From the NCBI RefSeq assembly GCF_002224225.1, contig NZ_NJGG01000002.1, forward strand, positions 186,001 to 250,000: a stretch of 64,000 nucleotides of DNA, given 5' to 3'. The DNA is from Polynucleobacter cosmopolitanus. GTDB taxonomy: Bacteria > Pseudomonadota > Gammaproteobacteria > Burkholderiales > Burkholderiaceae. The notes beneath the pieces were generated by a model that was not told the origin of the DNA, searched no databases, and was given only the letters and a program-made list of their open reading frames with translations. Positions 1 to 7,969 of the stretch are shown one piece after another (position 1 is the first letter of the stretch; each line of letters begins with the position of its first letter). The translations under genes and the position numbers were made by a program.

Positions 1-273
1 GCCTTTGTTTTAAAAAATGAAGTTTATTTATTGAGCACATGGCACCCCTCCACCAGACCTCAAGAACCATTATTCAATCAAGATCCTACTCAATGGATGG
101 GGCTGACTGTCAAGCAGTTCAATGAAGCCAGTGATCGTTTATCTGCCAAGGTAGAATTTGTGGCTATATATAAAATCAACGGTAAAGCCCATCGCCTTCA
201 CGAAATCAGCTCCTTTGTTTTTGAAGGCAAACAATGGCTATATGTCGATGGGCAGTTTCCCAAGATAAAATGA
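1..273 (+). CDS. YchJ-family (UPF0225) protein, C-terminal part, cut by window edge
   Basis: The reading frame is open from base 1, so the N-terminus lies outside the window. The 90 visible residues carry the YchJ C-terminal hallmarks: a WHPSTRP motif at fragment residues 14-20, an EFVAIYK strand, an LHE motif and a final WLYVDG segment. This is the NTF2-like domain that follows an N-terminal SEC-C zinc motif in complete family members. The biochemical role of YchJ proteins is not established. A TTG at base 31 could be misread as a start, but the residues before it (AFVLKNEVYLL) match the family, so this is a truncated gene and not a short one. It lies four bases before the next gene and is probably co-transcribed with it. 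Confidence 0.85.
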   Translation, partial: AFVLKNEVYLLSTWHPSTRPQEPLFNQDPTQWMGLTVKQFNEASDRLSAKVEFVAIYKINGKAHRLHEISSFVFEGKQWLYVDGQFPKIK

Positions 274-277
274 TTCT

Positions 278-634
278 ATGAACGACGATATTCTTCTTAA
301 AATGCGCGCTGTCTTCCAAGATTGCCAAAAGCAGGCTGTCATATTGGTCCAACAGCACCCCAGTATCCACAAAGGATTTGTGGCTGATATGCAGTTTGCC
401 AGCACGTTTGGCACCTTTTTGGGCGAAATCAAAATCAAGCATGGCATTGATATTGAAAAAGACTCTATGGCTCAACGCTTGATCAATGCTCTAGAAAAAA
501 CAGACTCTCACACCATTGGTCTGATTCGCGAAGAAATCTATGATGCTTTAGATAAGATGCAAGCAGAACAATATGCCAGCTATATATTCATTAGCTGCTT
601 CCCGAGCATTTACAAAGCAATGTCAGAAAAATAA
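278..634 (+). CDS. Hypothetical protein, 118 aa
   Basis: I do not recognise this family. The protein is soluble, largely helical by composition, with no signal peptide or membrane segment. It is mildly acidic and ends in a hydrophobic stretch (YIFISCFPSIYKAM). It starts four bases after the YchJ-family stop and ends nine bases before the ion-channel gene, so the three probably share a transcript. No strong Shine-Dalgarno is visible before the ATG, which fits translational coupling to the upstream gene. Codon use looks like that of the neighbours, so I treat it as a real gene of unknown function. Confidence 0.65.
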   Translation: MNDDILLKMRAVFQDCQKQAVILVQQHPSIHKGFVADMQFASTFGTFLGEIKIKHGIDIEKDSMAQRLINALEKTDSHTIGLIREEIYDALDKMQAEQYASYIFISCFPSIYKAMSEK

Positions 635-643
635 AGGCCAATC

Positions 644-1483
644 ATGATGTCCGAACAATTAGCCAAGAAGACGCTCAAAGAAAAACTTTTCATCATCATC
701 TTTGAGGCTGATACTCGCGCAGGACAGTTATTTGATAAAACTCTGATTTATTTGATTTTGCTATCACTGGTTGTGGTGGTGGTCGATAGCATCGAGTCAA
801 TTTCTGCAGAATTTCACTTCAGCCTGACTGTTCTAGAGTGGATCTTCACGATCATTTTCAGCTTGGAATACATTGCGCGGGTTTACTGTGCGCAAAATCG
901 GATGCAGTACATCAAGAGCTTTTACGGCATCATCGATTTGGTGGCGATTCTTCCGACCTATCTAGCGATGCTCTTCCCTGAGTTACATGCCTTGATTGAT
1001 GTGCGCGTGTTGCGCTTGATTCGTATCTTCAGAATTTTCAAACTCACTGAATATGTCACGGAATATGTTCATCTAGGAGCTGCCCTAGCAGCCAGCAGAA
1101 GAAAGATTTTTGTCTTTTTGTCTGCTGTTTTGATGATTGTGATGGTCTTGGGCACTCTCATGTATGTGATTGAGGGTCCAGCCAACGGATTTACGAGCAT
1201 ACCAACGAGTATTTATTGGGCCATCAGCACCATGACCACTGTTGGGTTTGGTGACATCACTCCTAAAACAGACTTGGGAAGATTCATCACATCCATCATG
1301 ATGTTGATGGGTTGGGGAACCTTGGCAGTACCAACGGGTATTGTGACCGCTGAATTAGCCAGTTCGCGTCCCGAACAAATCACCACCAGAACTTGTAAAG
1401 AATGCATGTCAGAAGGTCATGCTGCTACCGACCAATACTGTCGACATTGTGGTGCCAAACTACCTGACTACGTTCACGACTAA
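644..1483 (+). CDS. Voltage-gated potassium channel with C-terminal zinc ribbon
   Basis: Six-transmembrane ion transporter of the Kch/Kv type. S1 lies near residues 34-50. An S4-like voltage sensor has arginines at 121, 124, 127 and 130, spaced every third residue. S5, the pore helix and the selectivity filter TVGFGD (199-204) are followed by S6 near 213-235. After the pore, a cytoplasmic tail has two CxxC pairs (C251/C254 and C266/C269, the latter CRHCG) that look like a small zinc ribbon. The channel core is standard; the ribbon is a less common tail and could serve in tetramer assembly or metal/redox sensing (inference). Two adjacent ATGs begin the frame, and AAAGG about ten bases upstream can act as ribosome binding site. 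Confidence 0.9.
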   Translation: MMSEQLAKKTLKEKLFIIIFEADTRAGQLFDKTLIYLILLSLVVVVVDSIESISAEFHFSLTVLEWIFTIIFSLEYIARVYCAQNRMQYIKSFYGIIDLVAILPTYLAMLFPELHALIDVRVLRLIRIFRIFKLTEYVTEYVHLGAALAASRRKIFVFLSAVLMIVMVLGTLMYVIEGPANGFTSIPTSIYWAISTMTTVGFGDITPKTDLGRFITSIMMLMGWGTLAVPTGIVTAELASSRPEQITTRTCKECMSEGHAATDQYCRHCGAKLPDYVHD

Positions 1484-1519
1484 ATCATCGCCTTTATTCA
1501 TCGAACTTATTTATCTTTC

Positions 1520-1966
1520 TTATTTTTTGGATGATGTCCAGTATTTTTGCATCTCTAAAAACAGAAATGATGCTGACCAAGTGATCAGCAAGAGGCCTAG
1601 CAGAGCCTCAATACCGGTCAAATATCTCAAATAGCCATGGGCCACCACATCTCCATAACCAACAGTTGTGTAGGTGACGAAAGATAAATAAACATAATCC
1701 AATAGGAGGCCATGACCACTGGCTGCCCCGGTCAAGCCGCCCATGCCATCAAATTGCAGTGCCAGCAAATAACCTAAAGCAAATATCCAAATTTCAACAA
1801 TGTGGGCCATGAAAATCACACCAGCACCCACCAGCACTTTGAAACGCCCAGGTAAATGCGCGACTTTGGGCAATTGTTTATCCAATTGAAATAAGACTTC
1901 ATAGTGAAGCAGGATCACTAAAAAAGCCAAGAGTGTATTAAATATAAAAGCGAAGGTCAGCAGCAT
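1520..1966 (-). CDS. Small two-pore-helix potassium channel (ion_trans_2 family)
   Basis: A 148-residue membrane protein with a hydrophobic N-terminal helix (about 3-22), a second helix (44-68), a pore loop with the selectivity filter TVGYGD (101-106) and a last helix (113-137). This is the pore module of bacterial K+ channels without a voltage-sensor domain or a cytoplasmic RCK domain. It converges on the voltage-gated channel gene with only 36 bases between the stops. The TVGYGD signature makes potassium selectivity likely; gating is unknown. The short soluble tail (residues 138-148) gives no hint of a regulator. Confidence 0.85.
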   Translation of the reverse strand: MLLTFAFIFNTLLAFLVILLHYEVLFQLDKQLPKVAHLPGRFKVLVGAGVIFMAHIVEIWIFALGYLLALQFDGMGGLTGAASGHGLLLDYVYLSFVTYTTVGYGDVVAHGYLRYLTGIEALLGLLLITWSASFLFLEMQKYWTSSKK

Positions 1967-2118
1967 AAATAGGCTTCTTTAAAAAAGAATTGGTCCATAT
2001 TACCGATTTATCAAGCTTTACACCACCGGAATAATCAAGCCGCAGATAAAAACTTTGAGAATGGTTACACTAGATCAATTCATTCATCAATAATTGATTC
2101 AATTTAAGAATATTCTTT

Positions 2119-2814
2119 ATGCTGTCTCATCTAGAAAAATTCAATGCCTTAGTGATTGGCTCTACCGGTTCGATTGGTCAGGCATTCATTGAGCATTTAA
2201 ATAAACTTCCAAATTGTTCAAAAGTCATTGGCTTGAGCAGACAATCTACACCATCGATTGATTATGCAAATCCTGACAGCATTCAAGCAGCAGCTGATGC
2301 CTTGTCTCATGAAGGCCCTTTCCACTTGATCATTGTTGCTACAGGCATTCTTCACACAGATGCTTGGTTGCCAGAGAAGAAGTTATCAGACTTGCATGAA
2401 GCTCAGTTCATGCAAACCATGCAGTTAAATGCCTTGGGTCCTGGCATGTGCTTGCAATCATTCGCGCCACTATTAGATTCTGAGTTTGGCGTCATGGCTT
2501 GTCTGTCTGCCAAAGTCGGTAGCATTGAAGACAATCGCTTGGGTGGTTGGTATAGCTATCGAGCCTCTAAGGCTGCTTTGAATATGCTGATTAAAACAGC
2601 ATCGATTGAGCAAAAACGCACAAGACCCAATCATTGCTTACTGGCCTTGCACCCCGGCACAGTTGCCTCTGCTCTATCAAGGCCCTTTAAAGGCGATCAG
2701 ATTGGTAGAACACCACATGATGCGACTTTTGATATGTTGCAAGTGCTCTTGAACGTCAACGCAAGCGACTCTGGCAAGTTCTTGAGTTACCAAGGCGAAG
2801 AGATTCCTTGGTAA
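2119..2814 (+). CDS. SDR family oxidoreductase (C-factor-like)
   Basis: Short-chain dehydrogenase/reductase of 231 aa. The Rossmann nucleotide-binding motif is GSTGSIG (residues 14-20). Ser130 and the Y147-x3-K151 pair (YRASK) form the catalytic set. The C-terminal segment with LHPGTVASALSRPF is typical of the CsgA/C-factor subgroup, whose physiological substrates are mostly unknown. It converges on the pterin dehydratase/DUF2878 cluster. From memory, SDRs of this type often sit beside DUF2878, DUF3833 and chalcone-isomerase-like genes, so it may belong functionally to that cluster although it lies on the other strand. Confidence 0.85.
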   Translation: MLSHLEKFNALVIGSTGSIGQAFIEHLNKLPNCSKVIGLSRQSTPSIDYANPDSIQAAADALSHEGPFHLIIVATGILHTDAWLPEKKLSDLHEAQFMQTMQLNALGPGMCLQSFAPLLDSEFGVMACLSAKVGSIEDNRLGGWYSYRASKAALNMLIKTASIEQKRTRPNHCLLALHPGTVASALSRPFKGDQIGRTPHDATFDMLQVLLNVNASDSGKFLSYQGEEIPW

Positions 2815-2832
2815 GAAATTCTCTACATTTAA

Positions 2833-3150
2833 TTATTTGATATTTTGAAATATTTGATTCATTGACTTCGCTAAAGCGATGTCTTTGTGCGTGATGCCGC
2901 CAGAATCATGGGTGCTCAATGTCACATGCACAGTGCTGTAAACATTTGACCAATCAGGATGGTGATTCATCTCTTCAATTGGCTCGTAACAATTCTTCAT
3001 GAAAGCAAAGGCTTGCTCAAAATTCTTGAACATGAACTTCCTCTGCAGTGAGAGTTGATCAGCACTGATGGCCCAACCCTCTAGCTCACTGATTGGAATA
3101 TCTTTAACTGCCAGTAAAGCTGGCTTGACGTTAGTTGCTTGAGTGGACAT
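2833..3150 (-). CDS. phhB: Pterin-4a-carbinolamine dehydratase family protein
   Basis: A 105-residue protein with the active-site signature EEMNHHPDW (60-67) and the later STHDSGGITHKD segment that completes the DCoH fold. The enzyme dehydrates 4a-hydroxytetrahydrobiopterin, recycling the cofactor of phenylalanine hydroxylase. No phenylalanine hydroxylase gene is in this window, so another pterin-dependent role, for example linked to molybdopterin as proposed for bacterial homologues, is equally possible. Its start overlaps the end of the DUF2878 gene by 20 bases, which indicates transcription from the upstream cluster and translational coupling. Confidence 0.88.
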   Translation of the reverse strand: MSTQATNVKPALLAVKDIPISELEGWAISADQLSLQRKFMFKNFEQAFAFMKNCYEPIEEMNHHPDWSNVYSTVHVTLSTHDSGGITHKDIALAKSMNQIFQNIK

Positions 3151-3655
3151 GACGAGCTTTTAAAAGTGATGAAAGATAAAACAAGGCTGGCGTAATGATC
3201 AACCAGATAACTGATAAGCAAATCATGGCGGTGACAAAGTCAGGAAATACACCTGCCCCCATTCTGACGCCAGCCCAATAGGCAAATGGTCCACTGATGG
3301 CACCCAATACTCCTGCGAGCAAATAGCGGCCACTCAACCAGCTCATGGATGATTGAAGCGTCAATGCCAGAGCAATCCAAATAGGCGTCATCCACAAAGG
3401 TGCCATCGATGTCCAATAAGCCGTTGTAAAAGTAATTAAGTTTTGGGATATCAGTAAGCTATCAAGAGCCACTCCTATGATCACCGCAATCAAGCCAATC
3501 ACATAGTCATGCATACGGTGCTCTGAGGTAAGGATGGCCCAAGCAATGATGCCTACAGAAATCAGGATGGCCATCAATTCAAACTGATGGGCAGCCCCAA
3601 AAATACATAGAAACCAAACTGCCTGAAATTGAATGAAGTTGATCAGTTTTTTCAT
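3131..3655 (-). CDS. DUF2878 family membrane protein
   Basis: A 174-residue integral membrane protein with about five to six hydrophobic helices. The N-terminal NFIQFQAVWFLCIFGA segment and the central aromatic/proline-rich TSMAPLWMTPIW segment match what I recall of the DUF2878 family. No enzymatic motif is visible. It follows the DUF3833 lipoprotein gene at 21 bases and overlaps phhB, so it sits inside an apparent operon chalcone-isomerase-like, DUF3833, DUF2878, phhB. The family commonly co-occurs with those partners; its function is not established. Confidence 0.75.
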   Translation of the reverse strand: MKKLINFIQFQAVWFLCIFGAAHQFELMAILISVGIIAWAILTSEHRMHDYVIGLIAVIIGVALDSLLISQNLITFTTAYWTSMAPLWMTPIWIALALTLQSSMSWLSGRYLLAGVLGAISGPFAYWAGVRMGAGVFPDFVTAMICLSVIWLIITPALFYLSSLLKARHVHSSN

Positions 3656-3676
3656 AGACTTCTTGATACTTCAGTA

Positions 3677-4222
3677 TTAACGTTTGTAAAAGGCCAAAGT
3701 GACTTCACCTAAATAAATGCCAAATTTGCTCATTTTGGCTTTGTTCAGCATGACCTTATCATCCATTTGATACATCCAGTCATTGAACTGAACGTTATAG
3801 ACCTTGCCATCTACCGGCAACGCCAATGTGTATGACCAGTTCAAAGCATTACCAGCAACCTCACCCAATGCTTCCCCAACCACATCAGAGGCAGTTCCCT
3901 TGTAGCGATTAGGTGCGATTTCTGTGAGGGTCCACACGCGACGCTGTGTAGTGCCATCAGAATAAATGAAGGCTTCATCCAACACGCCAACTTTTTTACC
4001 ATTCTGCACTGTCCACTTGGCATCAATCACGACTTTGAATCGTTTCACAACTTTATCGCTTCTGTCTGTGAAGATGCCATGGGCATCAATCGTGCCATTG
4101 AAATAGGTAGACAGGTCCAAGGTTGGTTTTTCTTGGGCATAGTCACTGACTTTCACGCTTGAACATCCAAATAAGGCAATACCCATTAAACAAACTCCTA
4201 AACGTTGCAAAGATTTAATCAT
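3677..4222 (-). CDS. DUF3833 family lipoprotein
   Basis: A lipoprotein of 181 aa with a lipobox ending LFGC (Cys20), so it should be lipid-anchored. The mature part contains the pattern LSTYFNGTIDAHGIFTDRS, then KRFKVVIDAKW and a C-terminal beta-rich domain, consistent with DUF3833, a lipocalin-like family. The gene overlaps the end of the upstream chalcone-isomerase-like gene by eight bases. A role in carrying or modifying a hydrophobic ligand in the envelope is a guess from the fold and the neighbours. Confidence 0.78.
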   Translation of the reverse strand: MIKSLQRLGVCLMGIALFGCSSVKVSDYAQEKPTLDLSTYFNGTIDAHGIFTDRSDKVVKRFKVVIDAKWTVQNGKKVGVLDEAFIYSDGTTQRRVWTLTEIAPNRYKGTASDVVGEALGEVAGNALNWSYTLALPVDGKVYNVQFNDWMYQMDDKVMLNKAKMSKFGIYLGEVTLAFYKR

Positions 4223-4805
4223 GACAATAGGCCTCTAAATTAACCCTCGGACAATATTGACCCAATAATACTTTTCTTAATTGGGGCGCACTGGTTTTAG
4301 GGTGTAACCAGATACCAAAAAATGCTTGGGAGAATGACTCTCCAGAAATTTCACTGACAAACTGACCGTTATAAAAAAACTGAGTGCTGCCTTCGGGCTT
4401 TTTAATGGCAGTGATCGAGTCCCCTACTTGTACGGTCTTGAATGCTTTGGCCAATGGATCGGCCCACTCCGCTCTTTGTGTATCACTCACACCCAAATTC
4501 TTTAGTTCATCCAAGGTTTGCTTCACCAAGGCTTTAGCTTCAAATTTGCGCAGGTACTGAATATCCAAAGCAATGCCCCCTTTAAGCTCTTTACTGGCAT
4601 ACAGCTTGGCATCGTAGAGGGTAAATCCCCAATAAGTCATCCGTCCATGTCCCAAACCTTCGACTTGACTCATGTTTTTACTGACCAGGGATTGATTATG
4701 AGTACTTGATGCAATCGTCACGCCTGAAAACAACATAGCCAAGCATAGAAAAAATGCATTGACTGGTAGGCCAAACAGGCGGTATTTACTTAAATAACTG
4801 ATCAT
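4215..4805 (-). CDS. Chalcone isomerase-like periplasmic protein
   Basis: A 196-residue protein with an N-terminal signal or anchor segment (about 11-32, ending near IASS). The conserved block GRMTYWGFTLYDAKLYA (residues 54-70) and the later GDSITAIKKPEGSTQFFYNG stretch place it in the chalcone-isomerase-like superfamily. Bacterial members of this type generally lack the flavonoid-cyclising activity of the plant enzyme and are thought to bind fatty-acid-like ligands. It is the first gene of the minus-strand cluster that continues with DUF3833, DUF2878 and phhB. The N-terminus is somewhat long; an internal start at Met24 is less likely because it would shorten the signal segment. Confidence 0.78.
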   Translation of the reverse strand: MISYLSKYRLFGLPVNAFFLCLAMLFSGVTIASSTHNQSLVSKNMSQVEGLGHGRMTYWGFTLYDAKLYASKELKGGIALDIQYLRKFEAKALVKQTLDELKNLGVSDTQRAEWADPLAKAFKTVQVGDSITAIKKPEGSTQFFYNGQFVSEISGESFSQAFFGIWLHPKTSAPQLRKVLLGQYCPRVNLEAYCHD

Positions 4806-4972
4806 CTGACTAGCTTACTCTTTAATCAGAATTATTTCTTATGTCTCCCAGACCTCCCAAGAAATATGGGGGTATTGAAGGTGTTGCCAAGAGTGGTCAT
4901 TTTATAAAGAATTGATGAAAAAAATGCTTATTTGAGCCAAACAACTAAGATATTGAACTAACTGTAAAATGA

Positions 4973-4992
4973 AGCATCAATAAATGGATGCT
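4973..4992 (+). promoter_or_regulatory. Inverted repeat just before the fur start codon
   Basis: AGCATC and GATGCT, separated by eight bases, can pair in the mRNA; the second arm ends five bases before the fur ATG. No clear Shine-Dalgarno other than a weak GGA within this repeat is present, so the hairpin could control translation. It may equally be an operator read as DNA, or chance. Confidence 0.3.
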
Positions 4993-4997
4993 GTTCT

Positions 4998-5435
4998 ATG
5001 AAAAAAACAAGCCCTACCGACGAACTTCGCGAGACCGGACTGAAGGTCACGGCACCAAGATTAAAGATCTTGGAGTTTTTCAATAAAAATCCTAATCGCC
5101 ACTTCAGCGCTGATGATATTTACCTGGAGGTCATCAAAGAGAAGCTGGATATTGGTATTGCCACAATTTACCGAGTATTGATGCAGTTTGAAGGCGCTGG
5201 CATTTTGAGAAAAAATAACTTTGAATCCTCCAAAAGCGAGGGTAAAGCTATTTTTGAATTAAATGAAGGTACTCATCACGATCACATTGTTTGTGTCAAA
5301 TGTGGAAAGATCGAAGAGTTCTTTGATTCAACCATCGAAAAGCGTCAAAAAGAGATCGCTGAAAAACTAGGCTTTACTCTGGTTGATCACTCTTTATCTT
5401 TGTACGGTTCTTGCAAAGCCTGCAAGAAAAAATAA
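4998..5435 (+). CDS. fur: Ferric uptake regulator Fur
   Basis: A 145-residue Fur-family repressor. The N-terminal winged helix includes LKVTAPRLKILEFF and the recognition-helix motif GIATIYRVL (53-61). The dimerisation domain carries the metal-binding HHDH (93-96), Cys99/Cys102 (CVKC) and a second pair Cys139/Cys142 (CKAC), the structural zinc arrangement of Fur. With Fe2+ as co-repressor it should shut off iron uptake genes. It lies directly beside the heme-uptake block, whose receptor gene has a Fur box, so local control is likely. Fur is chosen over Zur or PerR because of length, motif set and context. Confidence 0.92.
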   Translation: MKKTSPTDELRETGLKVTAPRLKILEFFNKNPNRHFSADDIYLEVIKEKLDIGIATIYRVLMQFEGAGILRKNNFESSKSEGKAIFELNEGTHHDHIVCVKCGKIEEFFDSTIEKRQKEIAEKLGFTLVDHSLSLYGSCKACKKK

Positions 5436-5484
5436 CAAGTTAGCTGACGGGTTGATTGCTCTGCATCATCCTCGGTTGAATCAT

Positions 5485-6084
5485 TTAGCCATTGAGCTTT
5501 GAGCGCTCTTTTCTCAAAATAAACTGCACAGGTAAGAGATAACAAGCATTGATATCTCTGTCTTGATTTTTCGCAGGAATAAATTTCCATTTCTTCACGG
5601 TTTCAATCGCGATGTCATCCAAACGCTGATAACCCGATGTTGTTTCTAGCTTCAGATTTTCTACCAAGCCACCTAAGCTGACACAGACGTTCAGAACCAC
5701 TTTACCCTCTTCATTCAGTCTTCGGCTCATCAAAGGATAAGGCGGCTTGGGATTATTCAGGCCTTTAGCAAATGGGTTCAGCATTGTGACTGGAGCAGCC
5801 CCAGCTTGATATGTCTCTATTTGTCTTTTTTCTTCATCAAAATTTAGGCTCTTTTCTGAATCACTATCTTGGCTTTGCTTAGAGGCAGATACTTTTGGTA
5901 CGATATTGATGGCGTTTGTTGAAGGCTGATCGATGAGGGACGCCATCATCATGATCTGAGCGCCATGCTCACTGCGCGCATTAAAAGAAAATAGTCCAAA
6001 CAAAATAATTGCAACATGAACTGCAGTGATCAGCAATGTGATGACTGCATGAGCTTGATTGGCTTTACTAAATATCAAAGACAT
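5485..6084 (-). CDS. tonB: TonB-family energy transducer of the heme block
   Basis: A 199-residue protein with an N-terminal membrane anchor (about residues 12-34), a short periplasmic linker and a C-terminal TonB domain: YPLMSRRLNEEGKVVLNVCV, GYQRLDDIAIETVKKWKF and PVQFIL. It transmits the proton-motive force to TonB-dependent receptors. The usual long Pro/Glu/Lys-rich linker is absent. The ATG at 6084, six bases after the hmuV stop, is preferred over an upstream GTG at 6111 inside hmuV because its product starts just before the membrane helix. ExbB and ExbD are not in the window. Last gene of the heme operon; it converges on fur. Confidence 0.85.
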   Translation of the reverse strand: MSLIFSKANQAHAVITLLITAVHVAIILFGLFSFNARSEHGAQIMMMASLIDQPSTNAINIVPKVSASKQSQDSDSEKSLNFDEEKRQIETYQAGAAPVTMLNPFAKGLNNPKPPYPLMSRRLNEEGKVVLNVCVSLGGLVENLKLETTSGYQRLDDIAIETVKKWKFIPAKNQDRDINACYLLPVQFILRKERSKLNG

Positions 6085-6092
6085 GATGTTGG

Positions 6093-6917
6093 TCAGTTTG
6101 TGTAAGAGCACCTTAGATCTGATGGAATCAACAAATCTTTTCTTCCTGGTCGAGTAAATCTTTCGAACTTCATGCCATACAAAATCTCCAGCTCCCTATG
6201 TGGAGCAGGATGGGCTGGTAGGTCTGCGATGATCTTGCCCTCTTTGATCAAGATCAGCCGTTCAAAATGTTCGATGGCTTGTTGGATGTCATGCAAGATG
6301 GCAACGAGGGTCAGAGATCTGCCTTGGCAAAATTTCAAAATAGCCAAGAGCAATTCGATCTGTAATCCAGGATCCAAAGCTGCCAGCGGTTCATCAATCA
6401 GCAGGATACCGTTGCTCTGATCCCATAATTGGGCAAATATTCTGGCTAAGTGAACTCTGGATTTTTCTCCGCCGGAGAGTGTTTGATATGAGCGATTCAA
6501 AAGATGCTCTACTCGTGCGGCTTTTGCTGATTCTTTGATGATCTTGATGAGTTCAGGGTCATGGTCCCTCGCCACCCTGCCTAAACTGATGATTAGCTCA
6601 CTGCTTAAATTAAATGCAGTCTCATGCTGCTGAGGTAAAAATGCCCTCTTATAAGAAAGCTCTTGAAAACTCATTTGCCTGATTGGTTTTGATAAAAACT
6701 CTATGCTCCCAAGATGATCATGCAATCCCGACATAATTTGCAATAAAGTCGATTTACCAGCTCCGCTTGGGCCCAGTATCGCGATACGCTCCTTGCTTTT
6801 GATATCGATTGAAAATGGTCCAAGAGTATTGTTAAGAGCATGGATGCCAATACTTTTATAACTGGTATTTTTTAAACCAGTATCTTTTAAAGATAAGAGA
6901 AGTTTTGTTTGGGGCAT
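6093..6917 (-). CDS. hmuV: Heme ABC transporter ATP-binding protein HmuV
   Basis: ABC ATPase of 274 aa. Walker A is GPSGAGKST (49-57), the Q-loop is around FLPQQH (93-98), the signature is LSGGE (147-151) and Walker B is ILLIDEP (171-177), followed by the switch histidine in AILHD. It energises heme import together with HmuU and HmuT. The ATG overlaps the hmuU stop codon (TGATG), so translation is coupled. FecE-type iron-siderophore ATPases are similar, but the neighbouring heme-degrading factor and heme-type receptor point to heme. Confidence 0.9.
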   Translation of the reverse strand: MPQTKLLLSLKDTGLKNTSYKSIGIHALNNTLGPFSIDIKSKERIAILGPSGAGKSTLLQIMSGLHDHLGSIEFLSKPIRQMSFQELSYKRAFLPQQHETAFNLSSELIISLGRVARDHDPELIKIIKESAKAARVEHLLNRSYQTLSGGEKSRVHLARIFAQLWDQSNGILLIDEPLAALDPGLQIELLLAILKFCQGRSLTLVAILHDIQQAIEHFERLILIKEGKIIADLPAHPAPHRELEILYGMKFERFTRPGRKDLLIPSDLRCSYTN

Positions 6918-7969
6918 CAGATCAAGACCCTTCTTTGTTTTGCTAATAGGCTCAAGAAAAAAGGCGCGCCCAACAGGGCTGTGAATATACCCACAGGTAT
7001 CTCTGCAGGGATGGCCACTGTTCTGGCCAAGGTGTCTGCTAATAGCAGCAGTAAACCGCCGAATAACATGGACAGTGGCAATACCTGGCGATGATCAGGG
7101 CCTGCAATGCTCCTAGCTATGTGGGGCGCAATCAAGCTGATGAATCCAATCATCCCGCACCAAGCTACCGCACAAGCACTCAAGATAGCCACCATCACAA
7201 TGATGCGTTGACGCAATTGCTTCAGATTGATACCGACCTGAGCTGCTACAGCCTCACCCAATGACAAGGCATTAATTTGTAGCGTCAATTTTTGTGAGCA
7301 TAAAAATGCGACGGCCAGTACAAATATCATCAATGAAAGAACCATCCAATTGACACCTGCTAATGAACCCATGGTCCAAAAAGATAGATTTCTTAATTGT
7401 TGATCATTGGCAAGGTAAGTAGATAAGCCAATGAAAGCTGCGACCAAGGCATTGATAGCAATACCAGTGAGTAACAGTCCCATCACAGATCCTGGCGTTA
7501 ACCACCTTGCAAGACGGTCTAATAGAAAGCAAATACTCAGAGCTCCGCAGAAGGCTGCAAGAGGCAACACCCATATACGCAGGCCTTCAGGGATTGCCCC
7601 AGCCCAACTTCCAGAAAATACAATCGCTCCGGCTGCCGCAGCGGCAGCTCCACTGCTCACCCCCAATAAGCCAGGATCTGCTAGAGGATTACGAAACAAT
7701 CCTTGTGTCAAAGCCCCTGCCAAACCAAGGCTTGCACCAATCGTAATGGCAAACAAAATTCTGGGTAAGCGCACTTGCCACAAAATATAGTTTTGTACGG
7801 GCTCAGCATGGGCCGATAAGCTATTTAAATAATTGATTTCGACTGGGCCAAGGATGACAGCTATCAAAGCAATCGTCATCAGCACAATCAAACCAATCGC
7901 ATATATCAGGGCAGTTTGATTGTTCATCAATTTTAAATACCGCTGCAAGAGTGAGCTCTGATGTATCAC
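6917..7969 (-). CDS. hmuU: Heme ABC transporter permease HmuU (FecCD family)
   Basis: A 350-residue permease with about ten transmembrane helices. Family landmarks include RLPRILFAITIGASLGLAGA near residues 68-87, the NPLADPGLLGVSSGA loop that contacts the ATPase and the binding protein, and GLIGFISLIAPHIAR-type residues (GMIGFISLIAPHIARSIAGP) in the second half. It forms the inner-membrane channel of the heme importer. It overlaps hmuT by four bases (ATGA) and hmuV by one, a tight operon. Confidence 0.92.
   Translation of the reverse strand: MIHQSSLLQRYLKLMNNQTALIYAIGLIVLMTIALIAVILGPVEINYLNSLSAHAEPVQNYILWQVRLPRILFAITIGASLGLAGALTQGLFRNPLADPGLLGVSSGAAAAAAGAIVFSGSWAGAIPEGLRIWVLPLAAFCGALSICFLLDRLARWLTPGSVMGLLLTGIAINALVAAFIGLSTYLANDQQLRNLSFWTMGSLAGVNWMVLSLMIFVLAVAFLCSQKLTLQINALSLGEAVAAQVGINLKQLRQRIIVMVAILSACAVAWCGMIGFISLIAPHIARSIAGPDHRQVLPLSMLFGGLLLLLADTLARTVAIPAEIPVGIFTALLGAPFFLSLLAKQRRVLI

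Noticed and set aside
1..273. TTG at base 31 as the start of an 80-aa gene
   Set aside because: The frame continues to the window edge with residues matching the YchJ family, so it is a truncated gene.
7431..7790. Plus-strand 119-aa frame inside hmuU
   Set aside because: Antisense to conserved permease helices and without a ribosome binding site or recognisable domain.
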